DNA from: Burhinus oedicnemus
Taxonomy: Eukaryota > Chordata > Aves > Charadriiformes > Burhinidae
DNA length: 64,000 nucleotides
Direction: 5' to 3'
NCBI GenBank assembly: GCA_008921705.1
Contig: VFFE01008908.1
Coordinates: 1,775,538 to 1,839,537 of the forward strand
The translations under genes and the position numbers were made by a program. Shown here piece by piece: positions 50,401 to 58,961 of the stretch. Below the pieces are notes generated by a model. That model searched no databases. It worked only from the letters and a program-made list of their open reading frames with translations, and was not told where the DNA came from. Each line of letters begins with the position of its first letter. The stretch's first letter is position 1.

Positions 50401-53400
50401 CCTCGGGTAACTGAGGCATCCCATGGGGTGGTCAGACACAACACAGGACCCAGAGGACACAGGTGCTGGTTTTCCTGGAAAGACCAGCGAGCAGCCGGCT
50501 GCGCACCGCAGAGCCGCACCGCATCCGTACGGGCCGTGCATCTCCAATCGCAAACCGTGCCCAGGTACTGACCCTTTTATTTCTCTGCTAAGCTCATGTT
50601 ATAGAAAATGCTGAGAAGCCCATAGTGCAGCCACCCAAGCGCAATGCACAAGGATAACCCCTCTGCTTTTTAGGAGCGAAGCCACTCGTGTGGGAACTCA
50701 CAGGCTGGGGGCTCTGGGTTTCTTAAAGAACAAGAAAAAGCCCCAGCGCGTGCTGCCGCAGCCCGTTTCTCAGCAGCAGGGAATGAAACCAGCAGCAACA
50801 GCATGTGAGCACAGTACCTGCTAAAGGACTCGTGCCTCGCAGGGAGCATTTCTTAAACCAGACGACAGCCCCACAGGCTGCTCCACGCAGGTGACCTGCT
50901 CTCACGCCAACAGCTCTCTTCCCCGCAGCGAGGGGGATGCCCAACCGTTTGGGACTTCACACCCAGAAAATCCACAGCAAAACGCTGGGCAATGCACAAG
51001 ACGCAATTTTGCCAGGCAGCCCCATCACTGAACTTTTAGCAGGAAACACAGTAAAGCCTCCACTGGTCAAGGCACGTCCTGCCCTGGCGCTTGCGGTCCA
51101 TCAGGCGATGTCTGAGCCAAAACTGGCTTGCAAAGAGCTTGCACCTTCTGAGACCTGGCCTGGGCTCTGTCACCCACTTGCTGCTTGTCTGAAAAAACCC
51201 CCCCGCCTCCCTTCCCATGCCTCAGTTTCCCCATTTTAGTGCTGTGGTACTTCCTAACTATTTGCAAGCACTTGGGCTGGGTGGAGAGCCCTGGGCGAAG
51301 CCTTCTGGAGGCAGAAAAGCTTTTGATGAAGTTTGGACCAGACCAGAAGAGAACATTGGCAGTTTTGATTAAGTTAAAAACTGCAGAATCAAACTCATTA
51401 TTAATACAGCTTTACACCACTGCATGTTGTAAGGTGCTTTCTAAACCTGTCACTGCAATTTATCATGCTAGCAGTGTAATAAAATACAGCTATAAAATTT
51501 TGGATTAAATGTTCAAGGTCAATGGTCGACTTTCAACTTCCCAGTCTCTTCCTTGCTGCTTTAGCAGATGCTCCATTAAAGAGCTACAAGCTCTGGGAGA
51601 AAGTTTATTTGGAGAAAAGACTCAGTTGTGGAGTTATCCCCACAATTAAATCTTCAGACATTTCATCCAATTACAAACCAATAAATAATAAATAAACATT
51701 GGCGGCTGGCTTCAGGATAAAGCTTTTACTTGAGCAACGCTCTGATTTCTCTCGTGTTTGCAAAACGTGGCTCTCTGCACCTGTCTTGGAAAATAGACAG
51801 AAGGTGATTCCCTAATTTTAATAGAAATTTGGATCTGTAAGACCAGAACCCTGGGGCTTTTGGGGGGAGATCACAGCAGCAAATAGCGAGACTGAGACCA
51901 AGACTCTACTGCACTACACACTGAGTAAAAACAATGTATGGTCCTGATGCAACTTAGCTTTCTACATACTAAGGGGCAACAGAAAGCACGTATTTACACA
52001 AACATGCACAAGGCTTAGCTGCACAGGATTTGCAAAAGAAAGAGTGAGAGTCTTCAAAATGGGGGAAAAAGAAGGTCAGATGTCTCCTGCTGTAGCCCCA
52101 GCTATTCAAGCTCATCAGACGAAATGACTCTGTGTCAGGATCTGGTCTCTGAGTTTCACTCAGACAGCTTCTGTGGTTTCGTTACAATGATGAAAAGAGC
52201 ATTTTGGCCACACAGTCACCATAAAACAAACAAATAAACAAACAAACAACAACAACAACAAAACCCACAAAACAAGACCAAAAAAAGCAAACCAAAACCA
52301 ACCTGAAAATGCAGATGCTGTCCTAGGTATTAATTCATTCTCTCTTTTCTGGCACACGTGCCAGAAAGCCAGCTCATTGTTCAAGCTCTAACAGTTGGCC
52401 ATAATAAAAGATATAACTTCTTCCCACGTTCCTTACCTCTCTTATAGCCTGAGAGCAGACCGTAGCAGCTACAAGAACATTGCTGCTATTAAATTAGTGG
52501 CATTAGTATTTCTTATTTTCAGAATGTTTGGCTGCTTCCCACAATGCTGAATAGGGCAAGTAAATTACTAGCACATTAATGTTGCTTATCTTTTCTTTCC
52601 TGGGAGCTCAGCTGCTCCCTGCTCATCCCCAGGGACTCATCTGTGGCCTAGCTTGAAATGTGTCACCCTTAAAAATGGGAAAAGGGCAGCTCAGTTTGGT
52701 ATTGTGAACACAACGTGGGGACACAGCCCAAGTCAGGAGGTCTGAAGGCCAAAGGCTTTAATTTTTGCAGTTATATTATTTAAGATTGTCTCCCTGAACA
52801 AAACTCATCCCTGCACGTGAGGCAAGACCTTGGGAGCTTTGGGTGGCAGAGCGTAGTCCAAGGAGGCAGTTTGCAAAAGGAAACCCTGCCAAGGGCACGC
52901 AGCAGCACGACGAGTGCCCTGTTTGCTCCACGTTTTGACAATGTCGGCATGTCCTCGTCACCCCCAGAGCCTGACACCCAGGAGCTGAGGTGCAGCTGAG
53001 AGCACCCTTAGGGAAGGACGATGGCATCTCCTCTGGTCCCTTAGGGACAGATCCTGGTTCCTTTTCTTTGCATCGGGCAAAGAGTCTGCTCCGTAATACT
53101 TTTCTCATTCGGGGTAAGGAATGAGCTCTTCGCCCATGACAAAAAGAAAGTAGAAACATTGCAAAACAGAAATCCTTTTTTTATCACATCGACAGGGTTT
53201 CATCCTGCAGGATTTGGTCAGAGAAAAGCAATGTTCCCTCGTGCTCCTCACTCACAAACCTCCCGGTTTGCCCTCTGCAACTGGAAACGTGGAATTGCTG
53301 AACACAAACACTGGCGAGAACTACAAGTGCCCTATCATAAAGTCCAGGCTCTCCACTTTACTGCACACTAATCTGTTTTACTACTTGTATTATAGTGACA

Positions 53401-56400
53401 GAATTGTTTTCTGCAACCTAGTTCAGATTAAGAAACTGGGGGATAAGACGCATTAAAACTTCTGCAATATATATTGCCAGAGCCTCGGCTGGTGTAAAAC
53501 AGCTTCCTAGGGGAATTAAGCAAAAAGTGAAGGGCAGAAACAGCCTCGGTTGCTGATTTTTCAGTCTTAGTCTGAAAAACTGGCACTGCTCTGGTGCTAC
53601 AAGCCAAAGCCTCAGGTGGTCACTGTAAATCTGCATCCACGCTGTCAAAGTCAACAGAGATACTCCAGTGGAGCTTTGGGTTAGTTCATGCGAGTATTTT
53701 CAGAAAACATGCTTCATTTGCATTATTTACGAAATGCAAACATACGCTCTGTTACACAGTAAGCAGCACAGCCTAGAAACAAGTCCCCACACCAACGAGC
53801 ATGCCAAGGAACCGAGGGACTGTTTCCTGAGGATGTTTGCAAACAAAAGCTGTTGTCAGTGAGAGCATCAGACCCTCCGCGCCCTGCCAAGGTGCCGGGT
53901 GGCACGGCTGCCCCGAGCTCCCGGGGACGGAGGGAGCCAAGGAGGGTGGCCAGGTTAGCCCTTGTGCGGGACATCCCCATGCTCAGATGCCAGCTCACAG
54001 GCAGCCAACCACCCAGCCCTGCCTCGCTGCCCCGAATCCTGGCTCTGAGAGCCACGGCACAGCCCAGAGATGTGGCCCAAGACCGGGGAGGGGACAGCAA
54101 CACCATAGCCTTTCCCTGAAACCAACTGGGCAAACCACAGAGCCTGTGCACTCTTGAGGAAAGCTTCTGATCTATGTGGCCACCTCCCAAATCACTGCCA
54201 TTTACTGCCGCTGGAGCAATGGGAAGGGGTGGAGGTGAAGCAAGTTTGGGGCTTTCCTTTCGGGGCTGTGATGCCCACACCTGGCACCAGCAAATGCACC
54301 ATTTGGCCCCTTCAGCCCCTCAGGACATGGGCCTGATGCCTCACGTAGGAGATGCTCAGTGCCCCCACACGGCTGTAGACTGCACCCACCCCTGCATCTC
54401 CACGTAGGCTGTGACAGTTCTGCCTCACCACTGGTGTGGGGAAGGAAGACAAGGAACAGGTAAGCCATGGCAATAATGACCTGGTTTAGTAACTTTACTT
54501 GTTACTCAAGACTACGTTGAAAGCTTACTTTGGCATTTTTAGAATTTAGCAAAACTAGGAAAAATCCAGTGTTAAACCATTTTCTAGTTTTTCAGTAAAG
54601 TAAATGAAGCTTTGCTGCACACAGGCACCCTAACAGCTCCAACAGGCACGGCAGCAGAGCAAGACTTTGGCAGCCCACAGGAACCGGCACTCCGTTCCTT
54701 TCATGAGAACTTCCAAATCACTGAGGTCGTTCATAAGTCAAACCCGCTCTGGCGTTAAATGCCCAGTCAATCAAATTGGATGTGTTAAATACGCTCCTGG
54801 GCATGTGCGTTTCGTTTGCTCCATGTTCTGCAAACTCCCACCACGGCCCCGTCTGCAGCCACTGAGGAACTCAGTGTCTCAGCCTGGATGGCTGCAGAGA
54901 GGGATGATCAAACTAGCGTAAATCTTATTCAAGAGCAGAGCAGAGGAAGGGAGGACTATTAAATGGACATAACTGAGCAACGGCAAGGCAAGTGGGAAGG
55001 TACAAAGGTATAATTGCCTACAATTAAGTCTAACAGTGCCCAGTTGTATCATCCCCCATATTACCATATAATAGCATGAGGGAGGGTAAAGTTAAAGCTC
55101 CTTGCAAAAAGGCAGGAGACGCTCAGTTAATTGGGATAAAAGTCCACTACAGCATCCCAGGTGCAGAGCACACAGCACTGGCTTGAACGCCTGGAGAGAA
55201 AGAGAAGGAAGTGGGTTGGAGAGTCCGCAGACAGGAGAAGGCAGAGGCAACGAGAGCAGCATTTCACCTGCTCCAGCACCAGCTTGTCAGCCATGACCTG
55301 CACCCAAAGAGGCTCCAGTCCCCCAGCTACACCCCTGAGAGCAACTTCTGGCACTGACAGGTCCAGGGTTAATCTGCAGAGCACGTTCCTCACTCAGTTG
55401 TGGTCAGGCACGAAGCATCTCTGCCATACCAGAGCGGGGGGGGACATGTTTTTGTTGGAAGACAAAGCGGAGCTGGTAACAACCCACAGAGGCAGCCAGG
55501 GAGCCCCCACCCTACAGATAACTACTTTGGTGCATTTATTGCAGCATTACTGGATAGGCGATGGGATATCGCTTCAGCACGTGGCCGTATGTGGAAGGGA
55601 CATGGTTTTTGGGGCCGCTCCATCAAGGTCTCACCCTGCCCCATGGCAGAGCAGGGCTTCCCACGGCTTCATTGTGGATGACGGTGTCCAAACCAAAACG
55701 TGGCTTCTGCAAACTGGTTGAAATCACGACACCATCATCACGGTGCCTTGAGCCCCAGCTAACACCTACCCAAGCCTGAGTGCACTAGAAGAAACAGCAT
55801 TTTGGAACAGGCTGCCCAGGGAAGTGGTGGAATCGCCATCCCTGGAGGTATTTCAAAGATGGGTAGACGTGGTGCTGAGGGACATGGTTTAGTGGTGGTT
55901 TGGGCAGTGTCATGTTGATGGTTGGACTCAATCATCTTAAAGGTCCCTTCCAACCTAGACGATTCTATGATTTCCCCAGGAAGAAGGCTTGCACTGTACG
56001 GTGATGCCCTGTGCTACTGGGAAGACAGAGAGAAATGTGTTAGGCACCCAGCCATCAGGGAGAGCCACGGTCCCTGCTCTCCATGGGACACATCTAGCAC
56101 GCTCACCTAAGTTAAAACCCAAACCACAGCCTTCCCAAAAAGTGATGTCCTAATTTTAGTACCAGACCACGAACTTTACAGCAACCTCCACTCATTAATA
56201 TACTTTTGGTACCAAACATTAGCCATCTCTCTTGGACTTCTAAAATGTGTACCTTCCTAGACGCCCATCTATAGGCAACTGAACTGACCAAAGGCATGGG
56301 CCGCCCGCTTTTCCTTTTTGTCGCACCTGACTGCTTCAGAGACATTCCACACACCACACAATTTACCCCAGCCCTTTTAAAACAGCATTTAAGTAGCATC

Positions 56401-58313
56401 TAAATGACAACCGGTCCTTCTGCCTGCCTCCCCACAGCAGTTTCCCTCCCCCACTGCAACCCACTTGCCTGTACAGAGCCCGGCTGTTTCCTTTTCACTG
56501 CAGACCACTTATTTATATTGCTGGGGCTGAGGGAAAAGTGCTTTTCTCTGCATTTCATAACAAGTCCCAGTGGAAAGCTATCCCAAAGCTGCGGTGCTCC
56601 CCAGAGCTCGGGCTCAGCATCCCGTCAGAGAGGCTGAGGGGGTGGCCTGGGACAACGGCACTGGCTCAAGTGGACGATTTCTCTTTCTAAATCGCTGCTT
56701 GGGTTTTGCCCTTGAAGTGCTCCATTTGTGGGGTCTCAAATAGGAGCTGAGCCCTTGCAGAGCTACCCTCTGTGGGACCAAGCCTTTGCAGTGGGTTACA
56801 ACAGGGTAGATTACAATAGGCTCCGATTCAAGCATCGCTGCCACTTTACAAACCTTTACAAAGCATCTTTACTTTCATGACCAAATGCGCTCTCCAAAAA
56901 GCACTACAGTGCATTATTCAGGAATAAAAAACACATCCATTTTCAAAAACAAAGAGTGTTTTCACAATTGCTTTAATAGCCAGGATAAATATTGAAGTTT
57001 CCTGCAATTACAGAGTGCGGTTCCTGTCTACCTCCTATTGCAGATTTAATCAAAGGCAGCTCAAGTTTTTTATTAAGTCATGAAAGTGATATCAAAATCA
57101 TAAAAAAAGAGCAAAGTTATACGCACTGCTTTGCAACTGATAAGAATGATTGACTCTGGCGATTTCATTGCTGTAATTATAAGCTGCCACAATAAACAAG
57201 CAGTTATTTTGTTTATTGCTCTACTCCACGCTCACCTTCGGCTGAAACCCAGACCCAGTTATTTTACACCAGCCTATTCTCAGGGCTTTTTCACTGATGC
57301 CCACAGAAAGCTTTTGATCTTCTGTTTTCTGGCAGTGGACCACCACTGCTAGCAGGAGGAGGCCAGCGTCTCTTCAAAACAGCTCTCCTGTCCCCTCGCC
57401 ACTTGGATACAAGGAGCAGGGCTGGTGCTGCCTGCCTCTGGGGGAACGGCAGTGCTGTGTGACAGGGCCAAGGCCACATCCCCTTTGCCGTGTCAGAGAA
57501 ATGCCCCAAGGCAGCCCGCAGCTGGCAGAGTGGCCGGGAAAGGGGATGCAGCGATGGGACACACCAGGCAGCTCAGCCTCTGGGCAGAGGATGCAGAGGA
57601 TACTGCATCCCTTTCTTTATAAAGACTTCCGCATAACCCCACACCCGTATTAGTGAAACGAGCCCTATTTTGAAAGGCAGCAAAGGTGCTGCAAACCCAG
57701 CTGGAAATTAAGGGGATATCAGCACCGAACTGGTCACAGACCACATTTTCAAAGGCATTTGGAGTCCCCCACAGGCCCAATGGGCACCTAGAGGGGTCAA
57801 AAGACACCTGCACCTGCTGAACCCAGTGACAAATTCGGAAGGCACCAGGCCTGTTTGAAAATCCCAGCCGATGCCAATTTACCTCCGAAAACCCACCCCT
57901 TAGCCCCTTTAGGCTCCACAATACGACTTACTTTCTTAAATGACATTGGAAACACAATCAGAAAATAAACCTGTTGATCGTGCCCGTGCAGATGGACGCT
58001 GCTGCTTTCCCTGCACACTGGCCCGGAGTGGAGATTTCCAGCTTATTTCTACTTTGCAATGCACCACACCACAGGGGCTGGTGCAGGTTTACTCACCCGC
58101 ACCGTACGTCGTGGCCAACATGATCGAGGAGACCCACGCGATCTCGCTATAGGACGTGCCAAAGAAATCCTGGATTTCTTTGAAGAAGATGGCTATGCCT
58201 TTGGGAAAGGCATACGCGAAGCCGATAGAAATGAAAGCGCCGAAGACCACCGCCCAGCCCCAGCCACCGTCTGGGGGGCCGGGGGCTCGCCCCACGTTAG
58301 CCGGGGGTGACAT
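32169..58313 (-). CDS. SLC16A7: Monocarboxylate transporter 2-like (SLC16 family), full coding region in four exons
   Basis: The coding region joins minus-strand exons 58313-58097, 41148-41005, 36154-35291 and 32461-32169, giving 505 residues (human MCT1 is 500 and MCT2 478). The family role is proton-coupled transport of lactate, pyruvate and ketone bodies across the plasma membrane, usually with basigin or embigin as partner. Visible family marks are the first signature DGGWGW (residues 15-20), Lys38, the second signature around YFLKRR (138-143, with Arg143), and the helix-8 pair Asp308/Arg312. Hydrophobic segments fit 12 helices, split by a glutamate-rich loop (about 200-247), with a charged C-terminal tail (about 445-505). 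The stretch from residue 251 to 348 is closer to MCT2 than to MCT1 ([28 protein letters not shown]). A bird-specific MCT2-like paralogue is possible. Family membership is near certain; the SLC16A7 assignment is less so. Confidence 0.82.
32462..35290 (-). other. SLC16A7: Intron between coding exons 3 and 4 (2.8 kb)
   Basis: GT-AG bounded, phase 1. The sequence is AT-rich and unique, with TAAT-rich blocks around 33180-34150. The acceptor end carries the poly-T run at 32478-32494 (transcript sense). No repeats of a recognised family and no coding signal were found. Confidence 0.85.
32478..32494 (+). repeat. A17 homopolymer, poly-T tract of the last splice acceptor
   Basis: There are seventeen consecutive A on the plus strand. 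In transcript sense this is an unbroken T17 that ends 16 nt before the first base of the last coding exon, so it forms most of that acceptor's pyrimidine tract. Confidence 0.9.
35291..36154 (-). CDS. SLC16A7: SLC16A7-like coding exon 3, large exon (residues 121-409)
   Basis: This 864-nt exon follows an acceptor (ttttttctgttccag/GATTC) and ends at the donor GGGG/GTGAGT. It encodes the end of helix 4 through helix 11. It includes the second MCT signature (138-153) with Arg143, the NxxLAMAGSP block, the acidic helix 6-7 loop, and the helix-8 motif VDMIARP with Asp308/Arg312, the residues implicated in proton and substrate translocation in MCT1. Helix 10 contains [10 protein letters not shown], where Phe374 matches the selectivity phenylalanine of MCT1 (Phe360 in rat). 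The loop insert ([12 protein letters not shown] and onwards) is richer in Glu than in human MCT2. In helix 11, [10 protein letters not shown] has Thr400 where human MCT1 and MCT2 have Pro. Confidence 0.92.
36155..41004 (-). other. SLC16A7: Intron between coding exons 2 and 3 (4.85 kb)
   Basis: GT-AG bounded, phase 1. It is mostly AT-rich unique sequence with a 13-nt T run at 37439-37451, a short 19-bp-period duplication (37345-37378) and a TAAT-rich stretch near 37900-38070 that looks like possible conserved noncoding DNA. No coding signal was found. Confidence 0.85.
37439..37451 (+). repeat. T13 homopolymer
   Basis: A run of thirteen T in intron 2, with no associated element. Confidence 0.85.
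41005..41148 (-). CDS. SLC16A7: SLC16A7-like coding exon 2 (residues 73-121)
   Basis: This 144-nt exon has an acceptor (ctctttccccag/GTCCC) and a donor (ACAG/GTAAGA), with phase 1 at both ends. It encodes [17 protein letters not shown] and following residues, covering the end of helix 2 and helices 3 and 4. The [12 protein letters not shown] block is a near match to the same position in MCT1 and MCT2. An exon of exactly this size and phase separates the N-terminal and large exons in vertebrate SLC16A1/A7-type genes, to my knowledge. It is too short to stand out as an open frame alone, but the splice sites and family alignment identify it clearly. Confidence 0.9.
41884..41945 (-). mobile_element. 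Possible eroded CR1 3' end
   Basis: AGAATCACAGAATAATATATGTTGGAGGGAC, read on the minus strand, resembles the CR1 3' end (GGTCCCTCCAAC then ATTCTGTGATTCT). Only about 60 bp can be aligned by eye. Confidence 0.45.
42523..42898 (+). mobile_element. CR1 LINE 3' fragment
   Basis: The order GGGAGACCTTATAGCAGCCTTC, AGGAGGAAATTTTTCACTCTGAGGGTGGTGAGGCACTGGAACAGGTTGCCCAGGG, CATGGCAGGGGGGTTGGAACTAGATGATCTTTAAGGTCCCTTCCAAC and the terminal ATTCTATGATTCTATGGTTCTATG is diagnostic of CR1. Plus orientation, 5' truncated. Its 3' region, with the CATGGCAGGGGG...GGAACTAGATGATC block, differs from the other copies and marks a different CR1 subfamily. Confidence 0.93.
46913..46925 (+). repeat. T13 homopolymer
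   Basis: A run of thirteen T, about 30 bp after the 14-bp palindrome AGATATATATATCT at 46867-46880. Simple sequence only. Confidence 0.85.
48753..48766 (+). repeat. A14 homopolymer
   Basis: A run of fourteen A followed by GAAG and a further short A run. No retroposon body was recognised upstream. Confidence 0.85.
51165..51280 (+). mobile_element. MIR-like SINE relic
   Basis: GGGCTCTGTCACCCACTTGCTGCTTGTCTG, then ATGCCTCAGTTTCCCCATTTTAG and TGGTACTTCCTAAC, follow the order of the MIR consensus (CTCTGCCACTTACTAGCTGTGTG, GTGCCTCAGTTTCCTCATCTGTAA, AGTACCTACC). It is diverged, with an internal C-rich change. Confidence 0.5.
52223..52265 (+). repeat. Compound CAAA/CAA microsatellite
   Basis: Imperfect AAAC/AAAT tetranucleotides run directly into five CAA trinucleotide units, followed by more A- and C-rich low-complexity sequence to about 52302. 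Confidence 0.9.
55795..55972 (+). mobile_element. CR1 LINE 3' fragment
   Basis: GGAACAGGCTGCCCAGGGAAGTGGTGGAATCGCCATCCCTGGAGGTATTT, GGGACATGGTTTAGTGGTGGTTTGGGCAGTGTC and GGTCCCTTCCAACCTAGACGATTCTATGATT are the standard CR1 3' end in plus orientation. Only about 180 bp remain, and the terminal repeat is a single unit plus a partial one. Confidence 0.93.
58097..58313 (-). CDS. SLC16A7: SLC16A7-like coding exon 1 (residues 1-73)
   Basis: The ATG at 58313-58311 has G at -3 and begins MSPPANVG, like the MPPA/MPPM starts of mammalian MCT1 and MCT2. The exon encodes the cytoplasmic N-terminus, the family signature DGGWGW at residues 15-20, helix 1 and the conserved proton-relay lysine (Lys38 in AFPKG), then runs into helix 2. 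It ends in a strong donor (GCGG/GTGAGT) after the first base of codon 73. Upstream in the same exon is a 43-nt 5' UTR with no ATG, starting after a clear acceptor (tttgtttttcag) whose last base is 58357. The open frame continues upstream past that acceptor to a further Met, but that part is intronic. Confidence 0.9.
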
Positions 58314-58356
58314 GGCCAGGCTGTGCGAGTGGCCACCCGGCACTCCTCGGGAAGCC

Positions 58357-58738
58357 CTGAAAAACAAAGTGCAAAGGCCCAGCGTCAGTCCCGGAGATGC
58401 TGCTCCCCCAGATCCCCGGTCTGCAGCGACAGCATCGCCCCAACGTAGCTTCGGTCTAGTTAGTTATTTCTCACGGCGCTCCCCACCCCTGCCGTTTTGT
58501 GTCACCATTCAACGCAAAGAATATCAGCTATAGGTCATGGTGCCTCCTGGCATCCGTACTGGGGCTGGGGACAGAGCGGGACGGGGACAGAAATGCCCCG
58601 TGGAGGTGGATAAGGTTAGAAACGGCGGCTCCGACCCGGTGCACCGCCCCACTCGTGCGTGCCCAGCCCGTCCCCCTCCGCAAGACAGCCCCCGGACACG
58701 CGTGGGACCCCGCGACTTCCCCCCGCGGCAGCACCCAC
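58357..58738 (-). other. SLC16A7: Predicted 5'-UTR intron of the transporter gene
   Basis: On the minus strand, a good donor (CCGCAG/GTGGGT, intron starting at 58738) lies 382 nt upstream of the acceptor that ends at 58357, just before the start-codon exon. The acceptor is strong; the donor is inferred from consensus only. Other first exons farther upstream remain possible, since SLC16A genes often use several. Confidence 0.5.
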
Positions 58739-58900
58739 CTGCGGCAGCGCGGCCACTGACCCCCCCCCGCGGGGACGGGACGGGACGGGACGGGGCGGGG
58801 GAGCCGCCCGCACCGCCCCACGCGGGACCGGCCCGCCTCGGCCCCGCTCCCACCCCGCCCCGGCAGCCGGGGACACGGACCGAACCTCCGCCGGCTTTTA
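58739..58900 (-). other. SLC16A7: Predicted noncoding first exon (upper boundary uncertain)
   Basis: This CpG-rich segment ends at the candidate donor at 58739/58738. The transcription start cannot be fixed from sequence: there is no TATA box, as expected for a CpG-island promoter. The upper coordinate is a placeholder within the island. Confidence 0.35.
58771..58801 (+). repeat. GGGAC tandem repeat with G-quadruplex potential
   Basis: At least four GGG runs separated by the dinucleotide AC are followed by GGGG, C and a further G run. This meets the simple four-run G-quadruplex rule on the plus strand, the template strand of the transporter gene. Confidence 0.7.
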
Positions 58901-58937
58901 CACGCCTTTCTGCTTTTTTCCCACTTGTTTTTCCTCG

Positions 58938-58961
58938 CCCCCCCCACCCCACCCCCAACCC
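58938..58961 (-). repeat. C-rich tract, G-quadruplex motif on the minus strand
   Basis: On the plus strand the tract reads C8-A-C4-A-C5-AA-C3, so the minus (coding) strand has four G runs with loops of one or two nucleotides. It lies at the upstream edge of the CpG island, where the core promoter is expected. Confidence 0.65.

Larger units (their letters stand above)
41149..58096 (-). other. SLC16A7: Intron between coding exons 1 and 2 (16.9 kb)
   Basis: GT-AG bounded, phase 1. It contains two clear CR1 copies (42523-42898 and 55795-55972), a possible eroded CR1 end (41884-41945), a MIR-like relic (51165-51280), a CAAA/CAA microsatellite (52223-52265) and homopolymer runs. A GC-rich patch at about 53860-54460 has several open frames but no recognisable protein. 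I see no second gene inside the intron. Confidence 0.85.

Noticed and set aside
53723..54280. Minus-strand open frame of 185 codons in the GC-rich intronic patch
   Set aside because: Low-complexity Pro/Gly/Ala-rich product without homology; compositional effect.
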